This document shows positions 39,601 through 52,600 of a DNA stretch of 64,000 nucleotides, piece after piece. Position 1 is the stretch's first letter, and each line of letters starts with the position of its first letter. Under the pieces are notes generated by a model. That model had not been told where the DNA came from. It made no database searches and saw nothing but the letters and a program-made list of their open reading frames with translations. Position numbers and translations under genes: made by a program. The stretch spans positions 21,602,031 through 21,666,030 of the forward strand of contig NC_060106.1 in assembly GCF_021155765.1 (NCBI RefSeq), written 5' to 3'. The DNA comes from Diprion similis (taxonomy: Eukaryota; Arthropoda; Insecta; Hymenoptera; Diprionidae).

Positions 39601-42600
39601 GCATGTAGCAGGCTACACCGAGTCAAGTTGTGGAAGAAAAAAAAATGAATATCTCATACCGAAAAAGAAGTAAAAATGTCGAAGTATTCAGAGTTATACT
39701 TATGGTCAGGAGTTTTTTCATACATACCCGATGGGCATGCATGCGGCCCCCGTATTAGTTATAAGTTATACCGATCGTGCTCGAAAGGAACGAGAGACAC
39801 GTGCAGTGGCGACAGCAGACAGGTGGTAGGTATTATATACTGTATATATGTATACATAATACATACATACATACGTAAATACAGTGAGAATTACACATTA
39901 CATACAGCGTCGTATCGTCGAGCCTCACTAACGACTTGATACGTGACACGAACCTTTTTTCCACAGACTTCCTTCCTTCCTGTCCAGGCCTCGGAGTTCA
40001 CTTGGTGTGTACATACCATATATGTATTATAGTGTAATATGCGCGTATAAGGAAGCCCGCAAAAAATACGGTACAGAAAGCTTTATCGTCTTGCTAAATC
40101 TATTTTTCCTCAACCTATGCTTCTTAACTATAAGGGTATAATTTTATTATCGAGTTTCAAGGTTTTAATTTCCGGTTAGACTGTTTTTCTGGTTTTTTTT
40201 CCTCCTTAAATAAATGTGCATAATTATGCATCACGGTGTCCGCAAATATTTGGGAAAAAAATTCCACAACATTTTCAGTTTTACCAGGACCTAAAACCTA
40301 AATTGTTCAGCTTACTAGCTCTATATTCGGTTAAAACTCAATTCGAATTGAGGAGAAATATAAAATAAAAAAAAAAGTCAGTTTGAGCCAATTTGTTTTC
40401 TCGATGACAAATTCATTACTTTCACAGTAGCGCAACAGCAAAATTTCCAAAAAATCAAATCACCACACTTGAAAGCGGCGTTCTTTTGATCATTATATAA
40501 TTCTTTACTTGATATCTTACAATTAAATTGTAACTGGGGGTGATTCAAAATGAATCGAGTAGAATACGAGAAAAAAAAAGAAAGAAAAAAAACCTGAATA
40601 TATACATACGTTTTATCGTTATAAATTTTTTTATTCACCCGCGCATGAGACCTTTTCTAATAAAACAACACTTTCATACAATCGTTTAATGTTCCGTAGG
40701 AGAGAGACTGAGAGAGAGGAAAGAAGGAAGAAGGAAGATTGCTGCGAATGTAGGACGCGCGCGGACACGATGCGATAAGGAAAAACGGTATTTACACACA
40801 CGAAGATCACCGAGGAAATAGTGAGATGATAAAAAATGCAGAGCTTCCTCTTTTTATTTGTTTACACGCATCGAGTGGTTATTACGCATGTCGCGTGTTT
40901 GCATGTATTATAAGTACATGTGACTTATACACTATTTTTTCAACACCACCGCGCCGATATATATATATGTACATATATAGTGCATTCGCATCACGACCCG
41001 CGTATACGCAATCTGGACTCTATTAGATAGGAAACGTGCAGCTAACAACAAGTACCTATACCCAAAGCATTGATGTTTTACCGCAGCGTCGCGACGCCTC
41101 CACAGAGGTCAGGATGTATCATTTGTGTAATAGTTACGATGCCGCGTCGCATTTCAATCAAATTTTTATTCTACACTATGGCTCCACGCATCGAATCCCG
41201 TTTCATCGTAAATCGTCTGCACTCCATTAGATATATTTAAAAATGGAAGCATAATTTTTTGCCGAATAATAATGATGATGATGATAATAATAATAATAAC
41301 ATGGTTAAAATGAGGAAATGATTTAAAAAAAAAAAACAACAAATTAACACACAGCAAGGAAATTATTTTCCGGTATAACTTGCATAACCGAGAATTTAGT
41401 TTTAAATCGGTGGAAGAAAGAAATGGACGTTTTGCAGGAGGAAAAGACAGTTACTGACGAATTTATACATTACTAAAGTTTTCTTGCAACAAACTATACT
41501 ATATATCAGAGTTTAGAAAGGGTTGGGGCAGGTCAGGTTACCCAAGGTTAACACAACTGTGCCGCGTATATTTGACTGCTAATTGCTCCACAGAATTTCA
41601 TGTATATATACATATATGTATAAAGGCGAGGGTCATTGTTTGTTACTGTTCGTATATTACGATTGCAGTGAGATAGAACTGAGGGTGCATGGCGTTAATA
41701 AAGTTGCGTACATGAAATTAAGAGCGTTCGCAGCCTGTTCGTTTAGCAAATTAATGATAACCACATTAAACGTAAATTACTATTTTTTTTTTTTTGCTTT
41801 CCACTAAACAAACAGGAAATAATTATTTCCCCACTAGCGGTGAAAAAGGAGGTCAAATTTTGCAACGAAATTTTGGACAATTCGTTTAAAGGAATTGTAA
41901 ATAAATGAATTTGTTAACGTTACACAAAATTACATGAATAATGGACGGGGGGGGGGGGGGGGGGGTCGAAATTTTGGAAATCTGAACCGTCGTGTTTATG
42001 ACCATTCGAAGCTTTGTTGTTTCGTAAAAGTTTGACTTCAAGTTTCGCCGCCAAATAATTCGGAATTAGGCGCTTTAGGAGCTTTTCAAATTCGGAACTC
42101 AAACCTCGTCCCGAAAAATTGTTTCGAAGAATTTCTTAACCCCCTAATACGCATAACGCATACCTACAATGGGGGGTATACGAAATGCTTTTTCTCCTCT
42201 CCAACCATTGTTCGCCGCGTTTATTTCTTCTACAAATGCACATTGCGTTCTGCCCAAATATGCGGAGGTCCAAAAATGGGCCGTCCAAGCGATGTGTGTT
42301 TATCTTATCACCGCATAATTCAACGCGAGAAATTTTTTATTAATCGTCGAGTCCATTCCAGGCGACATGCCAGGCTTGGTCTTCTTTATGCTCCTCGAGG
42401 CTGAAGTTAGTAGTAGATAACGTTAACGTATAACGAAGCGTCAGATGAAAAAATCAGTATCAAGTAATTTCCAAATGACTTTTAAGGAGTTGACTTTTCA
42501 ATCCTACATGTGCGAAGTAACCATTTTTCCTAAACATGCATCTCGTTACTGTAACGATTGGAACTGCAATTCGAACAACTGGTCGAACTAAATATATGTA

Positions 42601-45600
42601 TATAGGTAGATACTCGACGTGAAAAGATTCGATTTTTTATCATTTTTTTTCGGACTATTCGCGTGATCTCTTCAGTCTCGGTACGTATTGCTCACAGTGG
42701 TTATATATTCGTTATTTATAATACGTATGTACATACTTTCGTTCGTAGAATTACTCACGGTCAGTCATCGCCATATATCCACTTGACGCATATTTTAGTT
42801 TTCTTTTTTGATATCAAAGTTTTGTGTAAAAATATCGTGTCAGACAGCAGACGATACTATTTATTCGTCTAAAGTTACACATACAGAACATTATCAAGTA
42901 CATTGACTGTCGTACAGGACTGATACTAAAATCGACAATTGACTTATCAAAAGGCGTGTGAATCGTGGTTAATTAATAAAATATTGCCCCATTTATTGCA
43001 ACTAGATGCTCCACAACCAACTCGTATGAAATAAATCCAAAAAACTTTATGTAAAAGCAAATTACTCGTATAAATCTTTCTTAAAATTTCTATTTAAAAG
43101 AGAGTTGAAATATGTGGGCAAAACATAACAACAAACACATCACGGCTTCTAGTAACGGATTACTGAAGTGTGTCTCTCCTAGTATAAGCGCAAACGATGC
43201 GATTAGAAACACAATGCGCATGGGAAACGTCTGAGGATGAAAATACGTTTGTAAAATTGTCACACATTCGATATTCGGAACGAGAGAAATATAAATCATC
43301 CGTATAGAAACTGAAGACACCATAAAAATGAAAGATACATAGAAAGAAAAAGAAGATACTTCCTCCTCAGCGCCATGATGAATTCAAATAATAATCAAAT
43401 AGAAACGCGCAATAGTTCGAAACACAAAACCGTATAACCGTGTAAATATTCAATTATAACAAAAATGCACAAAGTACACAATAACAAATACAATTCCAAA
43501 CATGGGAACCCAGACGGGCGTTTTCATCGTAATACGAACATGAATGTATGTGTGTGTGTAAAATCGGTACCTGGAAATACGTCTTTCGTGTCAGGACTGT
43601 AGGGATGAATCCATCCGTTCCTTTGCTGAATGATACACTGAAACATGTTGCCTTATAGCTTCACTTGGTGTTTATTACATGTATAGAACGTATCTTTGGC
43701 GGTCTTTGTCTCTCCGCGTAGCACAAATACCAAGTAATTCCTTTTCTATTTCTCACGCTCTCTCTTCTGTAATTCCTTTCCCCGTTTTTTTCTCTCCTCG
43801 TTCTTTTTCCCTTTCAATATAACATATACACCCAAACACCCAGCGATGTTTAAACGGGAGAAAATATATGTCTTCGACAATAATAAATCATATAAAATAC
43901 ATGAAAACAATCTAGCAAGTAAATGACACAAATCCGTAAACACTTAGATTAAAATATTCGTTGCACTTATAACTGCACCATCATCACGTAAAGAGCTGCA
44001 CCCACCGCATAACTCAAAACTCACCGCACCCTCTTTACCTTCCCTTTATGTCTTTCTAAGTGTATATAAATCTATCAATTCGTCGCACGTGTTACGTTTG
44101 CACGCACGACACGTACACGTTGTCAAATCGGAAGCACACACTAGTCACATCATAATCGCGGATGTATAACGGAACGAATCATCGCGGTTGTCTCGGAGCC
44201 GCAGAATTCGGCTGATCAGCATGTAAGACGAGAGACGAGACGGACGACGCGTAGCTTCTGACACATCGTCACTCTGTGTGCGTGTGTTCGTAAATGCGTG
44301 GTGTTTGTGTGTGTGTATGTACGGCTTGCCTCTCTTCTCTCTACACCTTCCGCGCTCCAGGATCGGAGGGTGATTGGGTCTGAAACCGCCCCATCGTGTC
44401 TCTTCCTCTCTTTCCTCCTCCTCCTCCACTTCTCCCCCACCCTCCTCTTCCGCTTCCCACCCTACTTCTCTCGTCGTCGTTCCGCTCTGCCTCTGCCTCT
44501 GCCTCTGCCTCTCCTCTCCTCTCCTCTCGCCCCTCTCGGCGTTTGCCCCGACTCTTTTCTTCTCTTCTCTTCTCTTTTCTTCTCTTCTCTTCTCCCACTC
44601 TCTGTAGGTACGTGCATGTGTGCGTATAAAATGTATTATACTACTGCTCTGGTCCAGGTGTAATGTAATAATCGTACAATGATTGCATAATGTAAAATCC
44701 AGATATATACATATGGCTAATCGTTACCATCTGCAAAGTCTCATAATGTCCGCGATTGCTTGTAAACACGAAGAAGATCGATTCGTCCTGGTGAAAGATT
44801 CGATTTGATATCATACAGGCATGTGTCGACGTATATTATGCACTTTTGCATCCTGCTCCTTTCGAGTTAGCAACTGCGATTGCGTCTCTGCGGAGGAATC
44901 TATCTATCCATCCATCCATCCATCCATACATCCGTCCATCTCTCTCTTTTCATCCAAGACGCAGCAGCGGCACCACGCAATGGGGTGAGGCTGAAGGGTG
45001 AAAAGTAGGGATGGAGTTTCACTCGGTGGACGGGATCGAACTGGAGGCTGGGATCCCGGTCGCCAGGCAACCGGATTTTCCCTCTTCCTTCACCCCCTCT
45101 CCGCGGTCGTCCTTCTTCGGCTTGAGCGGAGACGGAGAGCGAGCTTCTTCGCGTCCCCCGCACCACCCCCCGCGAGGCCATATCATCTGTACGATGCTGC
45201 ATTATAGAATGAAAACTGAACTATACTCTTGTAAAGAAAAATCCGGCGCCACACCGCGCCGGCATACAATAAACAACGATGCACATGCTAGTCTCTGCGC
45301 CGCTGCACGTATCGACGTCCCCGGACAGTAAATAGAAAAAAACGGCCCCCGTAGTTTTATGCTCTCGACACTCCATTTGGTCTCGAACCGAGCCGTAGGA
45401 GAGGGGAAAATGGAAGAAAAACAAAGAAGCATATTCTAGATACTAGACATAACATCTAACATCAATAACTATAACGAGTATAACGAGCACAACGCGTCCT
45501 GCGCTAGTGTTTCCCTCTACACAATATTACTTCTTTATCGGTTTCGGAGTCCCGTCTACTATAATCACCGCGCCGCATCGCCTTCTCTAAATTCTTCTTC

Positions 45601-48600
45601 CTCTATGGCGATGCGTGCGCGGGTGTTGCCCGAGGGGCGTCGGAGGAGGGTGAGAGGATATTTTTAGGTGGGGGGTAACGAGCGTCCATTGATTCGCCCG
45701 GCAAAACGCGAACGGAGCGGCGGAGAACGTGGCCGTGACTCTGACTTGCTCTGGCTCTGGCTCCCCAACCGAGTCTCATGACTGATGGGGGGGGGGGGGG
45801 GGGGGGGGGGGCTGCAGGGTGGTTGTAGGTGTGGATGATCACCGGTGTATGCAGGTACACTTGGCCGCAGTGATTCTGATATGGTCAATGATTTCACGAC
45901 GAGTCGATTAAGTTGGCAATGCAGAATCAGCTTGCAGCGCCACCGTCGGCCGGCGACATAACATAACATAACCCATGACCGTCGAACCTAACCAAAAAAT
46001 ACAAAATTCTATACAGAGAGAAGAAAGAGAATAGATTTCATTCAAAACTGCAGGAAAAAAGAGACACATCAACGTTTTTGTAAAAAAAAAAAAAAAAGAT
46101 ACTCCTGTCAACTATACATATTCTAATATGAATGTAGCAGATTTTAATCTGCGTAAATTGGTTTTCACTGTTTCTAGAGTAAATTTGGCATTTTACGAAG
46201 CCTGTTTTACCAAAACCCTGACTGATGTGTCGCTCTTTTTCTGCACTTTTGATTGAAGTTTGCTCTTCTATATTCATTACATATGTTATGTTATGTTTAC
46301 AAAGATTGAGGCTGTTCAGCGGGTAACCGACGGTGGCGCTGCTGGTTAATTCCGCATTGCCAACGTAACCGGCTAGTCGAAAAAATGAGACACGAGTTTC
46401 AGAATCATTGCGGCCTCGTGTACATTGTATGAAATAGTCAACGGATGCAGGAGCGCTGGCGGCGTCACGCGATCCGCACTTAATAATATACACCCGATAC
46501 ACGCTGCAGCTACCGCACCCCATATATCTGTCTATACGTATATTCACTCTTAACTCTTAAGCCAGAGCTCTTCGCGATCGCCTCATTGTCAGCTCTTGTC
46601 AAGAGTCAAGTTTGAGCAAGGAGGAGCCTTTCCGTTCTCGCCTCTCGTGTTGCCTAGTATTATATATACTTACAGGATCACTTCAACGAAATGCCAATGC
46701 ACTTGGGATCTCGCCTTACTTCCGAATCGCCTGCCTGTCTGTATGTATGCTCCGGTTTTATGTTTCGCAAAATATACGTTGTACTTACAAACATGTGAAT
46801 ACGTCGTCGAATGGCAGAACGCGTTAGGCTATTATACGTTTGATTTATGATTATGTTCGATGCATTGCGTAAATCGTTCTTTCCGTCGGACTGTTGAAAA
46901 ATCGTATTTGTATAAGGCGATCAAGTTTCACGTGTTTTTTCATGCTTCTTTTTCGTACACAAATTATCCGTTTCTACGACTGAGTACAGGAAAGTCCATT
47001 TTTCAGCCCAAGAAGTTAAAAGAGGTCTTTTCTGTATTGTGCGCATGCGCTGTCGCAAACAAATCATCTCACATTACGGGGTCCTAACCTCAATTTCGTG
47101 ATACATGAAAAAACGCGTAACACGCCATATTCGTATTCAACTCATATTGCAAACTTACACTCGGCTCGAAAGGACCGAGTTTGCCGATGTTATCTTCGTT
47201 AACGTTCTGTATAACTAATACATAATTGTAGATTAGAATTTGCAGATGAAACTGCAAAGTACCGTGAAGAGAAAAGTGAAACTGACCGGATACGTGATAA
47301 TATAAACATTGGATTTTCGTAGTAATTAAAAAATTTTAAATCATTGTTTTCGCATCATATACATATCTACACACTAACTACATATATGTATACTACATAG
47401 ATATAATATACGTCTCACAGTTAACAGTCTCTGATTTATGAGAGACAAAGTTCCCATATACAAAACAAAAAAAAAAAAGAAAGAAATAAACAAGAATAAA
47501 AATTATAACGGTGAAAGGATACTTTAATATTTAATATTGAGAAATGTGAAAGTTTTAACAGTTCCACCCCTATATGCATGTATAATATACAAATATACAA
47601 AAGGTATATATATATGGGTATATACATGTAATGTGAAAGTGAAAGGGGGTTCGGTACGGCGTCAATTAACAAATGGAAATGATATATATATACACCATAT
47701 ACTGCACCCCATATACATGACACAGTTGTCACCTCGGTTGATGTTATAGGTATGCATGCAGCACGCCACTGACAAGTGTCGTCGTCCCGAAGCATTAGTT
47801 ATATATTATATTTCATGCAGCATCATGATGTTGATATTGCACCAGTTAATAACGATGAGCGTGAGACCAAATTATTGTTTTTGATGTACGTCATAGTGTA
47901 ATATGCGTATAGTTTGTAGGTCCTGGGTCCCACGGACTAGATTTGGACTTTGGAAGTGCTGCAGTACCTCCTTGTTGCACATTATATGTGCCTACGTCTA
48001 CATATACTTATACCCATAATTCATATAATAGCTATAATGCATCTATTGACTTTCATATATTCATAGTTAACGTGTAAAACAGTGCTCGTTACCATTCCTT
48101 ACTCAATATATCTATACATGTCTGTATAAGATATTTGATGTTTCTTCTCTGAATGTTCTTATCCTTTTTATCCGTCTAATTTTAACACACCGAAAAGAGA
48201 TCGAAACGTTTTTACCTACAGATGTGGTTGAGGATATTCACGATTTTTCTATTTTTCTTTCCCCGGTTTATCATTTCTCGAATAAACACAACGTGTAGAA
48301 TCTACACTACACTATAATACACGTGGCCCGGAACTATCTCGATGAATCACGATTAAAGTGATCTAAGATTCGGTTCACGGTATAATAACAGTTCCAGATA
48401 TTTGTGGTAATCGCAGAATTTCAGTGTGCTGTAGAAATTTGTATGTATTATTATACTCCACTAATTATTTTTCACACGTAATGCCGTCGCGGATAAATGT
48501 ATAGAAAATTCATTCAGTACCGTCAACTCCTCAATATCTACCTGTTGCGATTATTAAAACCTTTATACACAGTATGTGTCTGACTATTCTTGATGAACCT

Positions 48601-49637
48601 GCCGCCACTCAACTGGCGATTCAATCAGGGCTCCTCGTCGACAGCTCGAGTTGAAAGTTTTACAACCACAACCACCGCTGCCGCCGCCTTGTTAAACCAG
48701 GACGGCGTATTAAATTCTAATTTGGGAGAACGGCGAAGAGCGGCCGTGACTTTGACCCTGTGAGAATCCGCGAAAGGCAGTCGAGGGGAGGACGAAGGGG
48801 CCCTTGAGAGACACCCGAGGAGGGGTCAGGGTAGGTTGTGCCCTTGTGCGGGTTAGGGAAAATTCACACTTGCACACGTACAACATCTATAGGGTCTTAT
48901 AACTCCTCTGGTAAAGACTGACGAAGCATGTTTTCCAGTAAAAAATCCGTAATAAACACGAGGACATTAAAAATAGAATATTTCCAGGCACAAGTAAAAT
49001 TGAAGGACATTTCCAGGACCACTGGACAACACGCTAGGGCGACTATTGCGTGAGAATAATTTGTTTAAAAATAATTTTTGCGCGGTAGCTCAATGTGTAA
49101 TAGGGTGTGTGGTGAATGGATACGTAAGGTTTGAAGTGCAGATAAAGTGCAGAGCTAAACTACTTTAAATACCACGACAAAAGTCAGAGCCGAGGGCACT
49201 GATCGTGGTGTATAAGTAGAGGCATACAACACTGGCTCGTCGCGACCGATAACCGGTTATACGCGTGTTCAATATTGTAGAATGTATAATGTAAATTATA
49301 CACAAATATCAACGCGACGAGGCGAGATGCACAAGTTAACCTGGTTGTTAATTCATTGTACGAAACGTTGGATAAGTATGTCTAATTTTCCTATCTTATA
49401 CCTTAAAACAATCTAACAATATGAATTATAAAGGACAAGTTAAAGCAAAACGAATTCGTATAGGAAGTCGGATGTCAAAAAAAAGTCTGGAAAAAAGTAT
49501 CATTCCAGTTCTCAAGGATGGTCTAGTGTTTGGAAAATATAGATTATATAAATATCTGGTGCCCTTACGTGATTTCACCCGTAGAATCCGAACCTGCACG
49601 CATAATAAAAACAACCACGCTTGGTATCCGATAGAAG

Positions 49638-49677
<40 letters not shown>

Positions 49678-52600
49678 CTCTCGTGAGCTGCAGCAGCACC
49701 ACCGAAGACTTTTACACCAAAGATTAAATAAATGTGTCTATAATATACGTGTAATAAAGGTGAACATTCTCTGTCTGCATGCATGCCGTATAACACAAAC
49801 ACGCGACTTTAACACGCATTATTACACGTTACAAATTTACACGTACACGGGATACGTTACATGTGATAATCTACTGCAGCAATAATAATACTGTTACGAC
49901 TCTACGTAACGTAACTCACCTTGCTGCACTCGTTCGTGTATAATCTACCTGCAATAGTCAAGTCATGCATACGTGCTGTACGGTATAACGTGTTACGTAG
50001 GACTTGTAACGAGATCAACAAAGTTGGAAAGAAAGTACACGACTCTTTCTGCGGGATCAAAGATCTCGAGGTTATTAATTATTGCTTTCTCTATAAAAAA
50101 GAAAAATATATACATATATATAGTGCACAAACTTTTTGCATGAATTTGGTGAAATAGAAAAATTCCTATTTCCATCGAGTCATAGGAAAATTGGTTTAAG
50201 GGCAACCGGACTTTCCTGTTTTATCTACAAGCTAACACTAAGTGAATCTCATTCCCAAATTTGAAAAATTGTACAGTTAGATTCATGTTCGCACCTGTTA
50301 TAATTGTACGAAACAATTTTACGATCCATGAAAGTATGGCGGAAAAAAAGATTGTAAAATACGATTTACCGAAGTAGTACTCGACGCCCCGACATACATT
50401 AACGTCTGCATCATCATATCGTGTTTACTACACATCCGGTCAATTTACACTATAAACAGCGTCATAGCATCGAGTGATCGTCAAACGAAGGTGAAATTCC
50501 TCCCGCTGCAAGGATGCTGCATCCCGGGGTTCAGCGTCCGGTAGTTTCGTCGCTGAATGGGTGTCTACACACGTATGATACCTGAAACGCGTCGTAGAGT
50601 GCACAGACCGCTCATACCTAGGTGCACAGAGAGTGCTGCTGCTGCTGTTGTTGGTGCTGGATGTCGGATACACTCAAAGGCACGTGGAGATGCATGGAGG
50701 GGGGGCGCTTGTTCGAATTCGGCCGTGCTATGCCGGAAAGCGTCGTTTGATCGCAGCAGGATTGTGGGAACCTCGTGTCTGTGTGTGTGTGTGTGTGTGT
50801 CAGAGAAACTGGGAGGGTCAAGGGTGCGGTGGACTCTCATGTCGCATGGCCGTTTCACCGTTTATCGTTAGTTCCCGTCGCCGAATGATGAGCCCAACGG
50901 CATCAGGGCGTTTCCGTCGCTCGAGCACTCGATGTTTATACCATGACTAAACTCCCCCATGCATACATATAATATACACTCTAGTTAGTTTAATATTTTT
51001 TGTTAGAATGGAGAGAATAAATAACAATAAGAATAAGTTCGATTCATGAACCTTTAGGATATAGGCAATCTCCATATTCCTTTCAGAGGTTTCATGTACG
51101 TACCGAAGACTTGATCAAATGCATCACGGATATGATTGCAAGCCGAGAAGGATTTATGCCGTGTACAAATAGACGCTCTCTGAACTCGGCCGGGGATCGA
51201 GAAAGAGTAAAAATTAATCCGTCGGTCGGTTCGGCTCGACTCGGTTGCGACCGGATCGGATCGGATGGGCTCGGGGGAAGCCGGTGAGAATAACGAACTT
51301 TACAAAGAAGAGAACCGATCCCTTTCAACGGGATTGTCGAGATTAAAATATGCTCCTTGGAACGGTATTGCGACTCGGGGATCAGTTTATACCTGTTACG
51401 CAAATTGGTAACCTGCAGGAACAAGATTCAAGAAAGCTCATTCTCTGAATATTATATTGGAAAATGTCTCCTCATGACGTCAGAGCCTGGTTATCGGCGC
51501 CATTTTGCCACCATGTAACCTAAGTTTTTAATTTTAATGAAAGCAAATTGTAATTCTTGGGGTTTCAAATTACTCATGTGAACATAAATTAATGGAACGT
51601 AATCGATAACAGACCTATTCTATCCTCGACACGCGATAAAAACACGGTCAACACTCAGTTTTTAGCCCGGTTACATTAGTTTCACTTTTTTTCACCAGAT
51701 ATCGCATTGCAAAGTGACTATCCCAATAGTATACCTGTCACGTGTGCCTCCAAAAAAAAAAAAGGAGTTCAATTTACCAAAAAGAGAAATTGATGCCCTT
51801 TACCATGGTCATAATATTTTCTGAGTCGCAAATTATTGCGCTCAGAGATCTAGCCGATTGGCGCCGCAAGACGCCCACGCCAGCGTTAAACTCCCTCTCG
51901 AGAAAGAAACGAACTTTGGCGCTTTGTTTATTTGAACCGAAGCAACGGGAACGCGAACCTCTCATCTCTTCATTGCAATACGTATTATAGGTATGTGCCA
52001 AGATGTAGTCCGTTTGCCTTTCATTTGAAATCGAGGAGGACGATGAGGAGGGGGAAAATCCCGCGCAGCATCTGCTCTTTCCGGCGCGTCATTCGACAAT
52101 CCACTGCGTGTCCCCGACGCCATCAAACCTATTATGTACATATACCTACCTATCCTAGAGTCATGTACGTGTAAGTCTGAACAATAGGCATACAATGTAC
52201 ATCTACCATTGCAGACCGTGCAGGTCTACAATACGAATCTGTATTGCTTGAGACACTGCGAAGCCTTGACACTATACCTAAGCTTTACCTGTAATTTATA
52301 ACGGAAAACGACTCATTGCGGGTTTTCCAATTTTCTCTCTCTATATTTGTAACTGTTTCGATTCTTTCCGTACATCTTTTGGGTGTATAGACTTTTCCGG
52401 CCTTCATTGAGTCTCAGGTTATTCCTGATTAATTGGTTAATAATAAAACTGCATTTTGAAGGTAATTGTGCAACTGCACCGACGACGCTGCACCTTGTTA
52501 ATCAAGTCCAGAGCGAAAGTATAAACCAGGGTGGAAACATATGTTGTATACAGTATAAGTTATGCGGTGTGTAAATTACTTGTAGTTTGATATATGCTGG

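Larger units (their letters stand above)
37053..43570. other. SRGAP intron between proximal and middle first exons
   Basis: No phase-consistent coding exon was found. It contains a CGG triplet run at 37327-37349, a CTC triplet run near 37532-37551, the minisatellite at 38.6-38.9 kb, and a CpG-rich patch at about 38380-39120 that may be a promoter for the transcript starting with the 37.0 kb exon. A G homopolymer lies at 41947-41965 and a GAT/AAT run at 41272-41300. Confidence 0.4.

Noticed and set aside
44145-45331. Cluster of long open frames on both strands
   Set aside because: They come from polypyrimidine and other low-complexity DNA; no domain or splice context.
46038-46547. 169-codon minus-strand open frame
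   Set aside because: It overlaps the right arm of the inverted repeat and a poly-A run; composition changes along it and no family is recognised. It is kept only as a note under the repeat.
49081-49150. tRNA-like start GCGCGGTAGCTCAATG
   Set aside because: There is an A-box-like string but no B box at the right distance and no acceptor stem.
51092-51424. Exon-like minus-strand frame after a good acceptor (CTTGTTCCTGCAG)
   Set aside because: It cannot follow a phase 1 exon without a stop, so it does not fit SRGAP, and no other gene was found for it.
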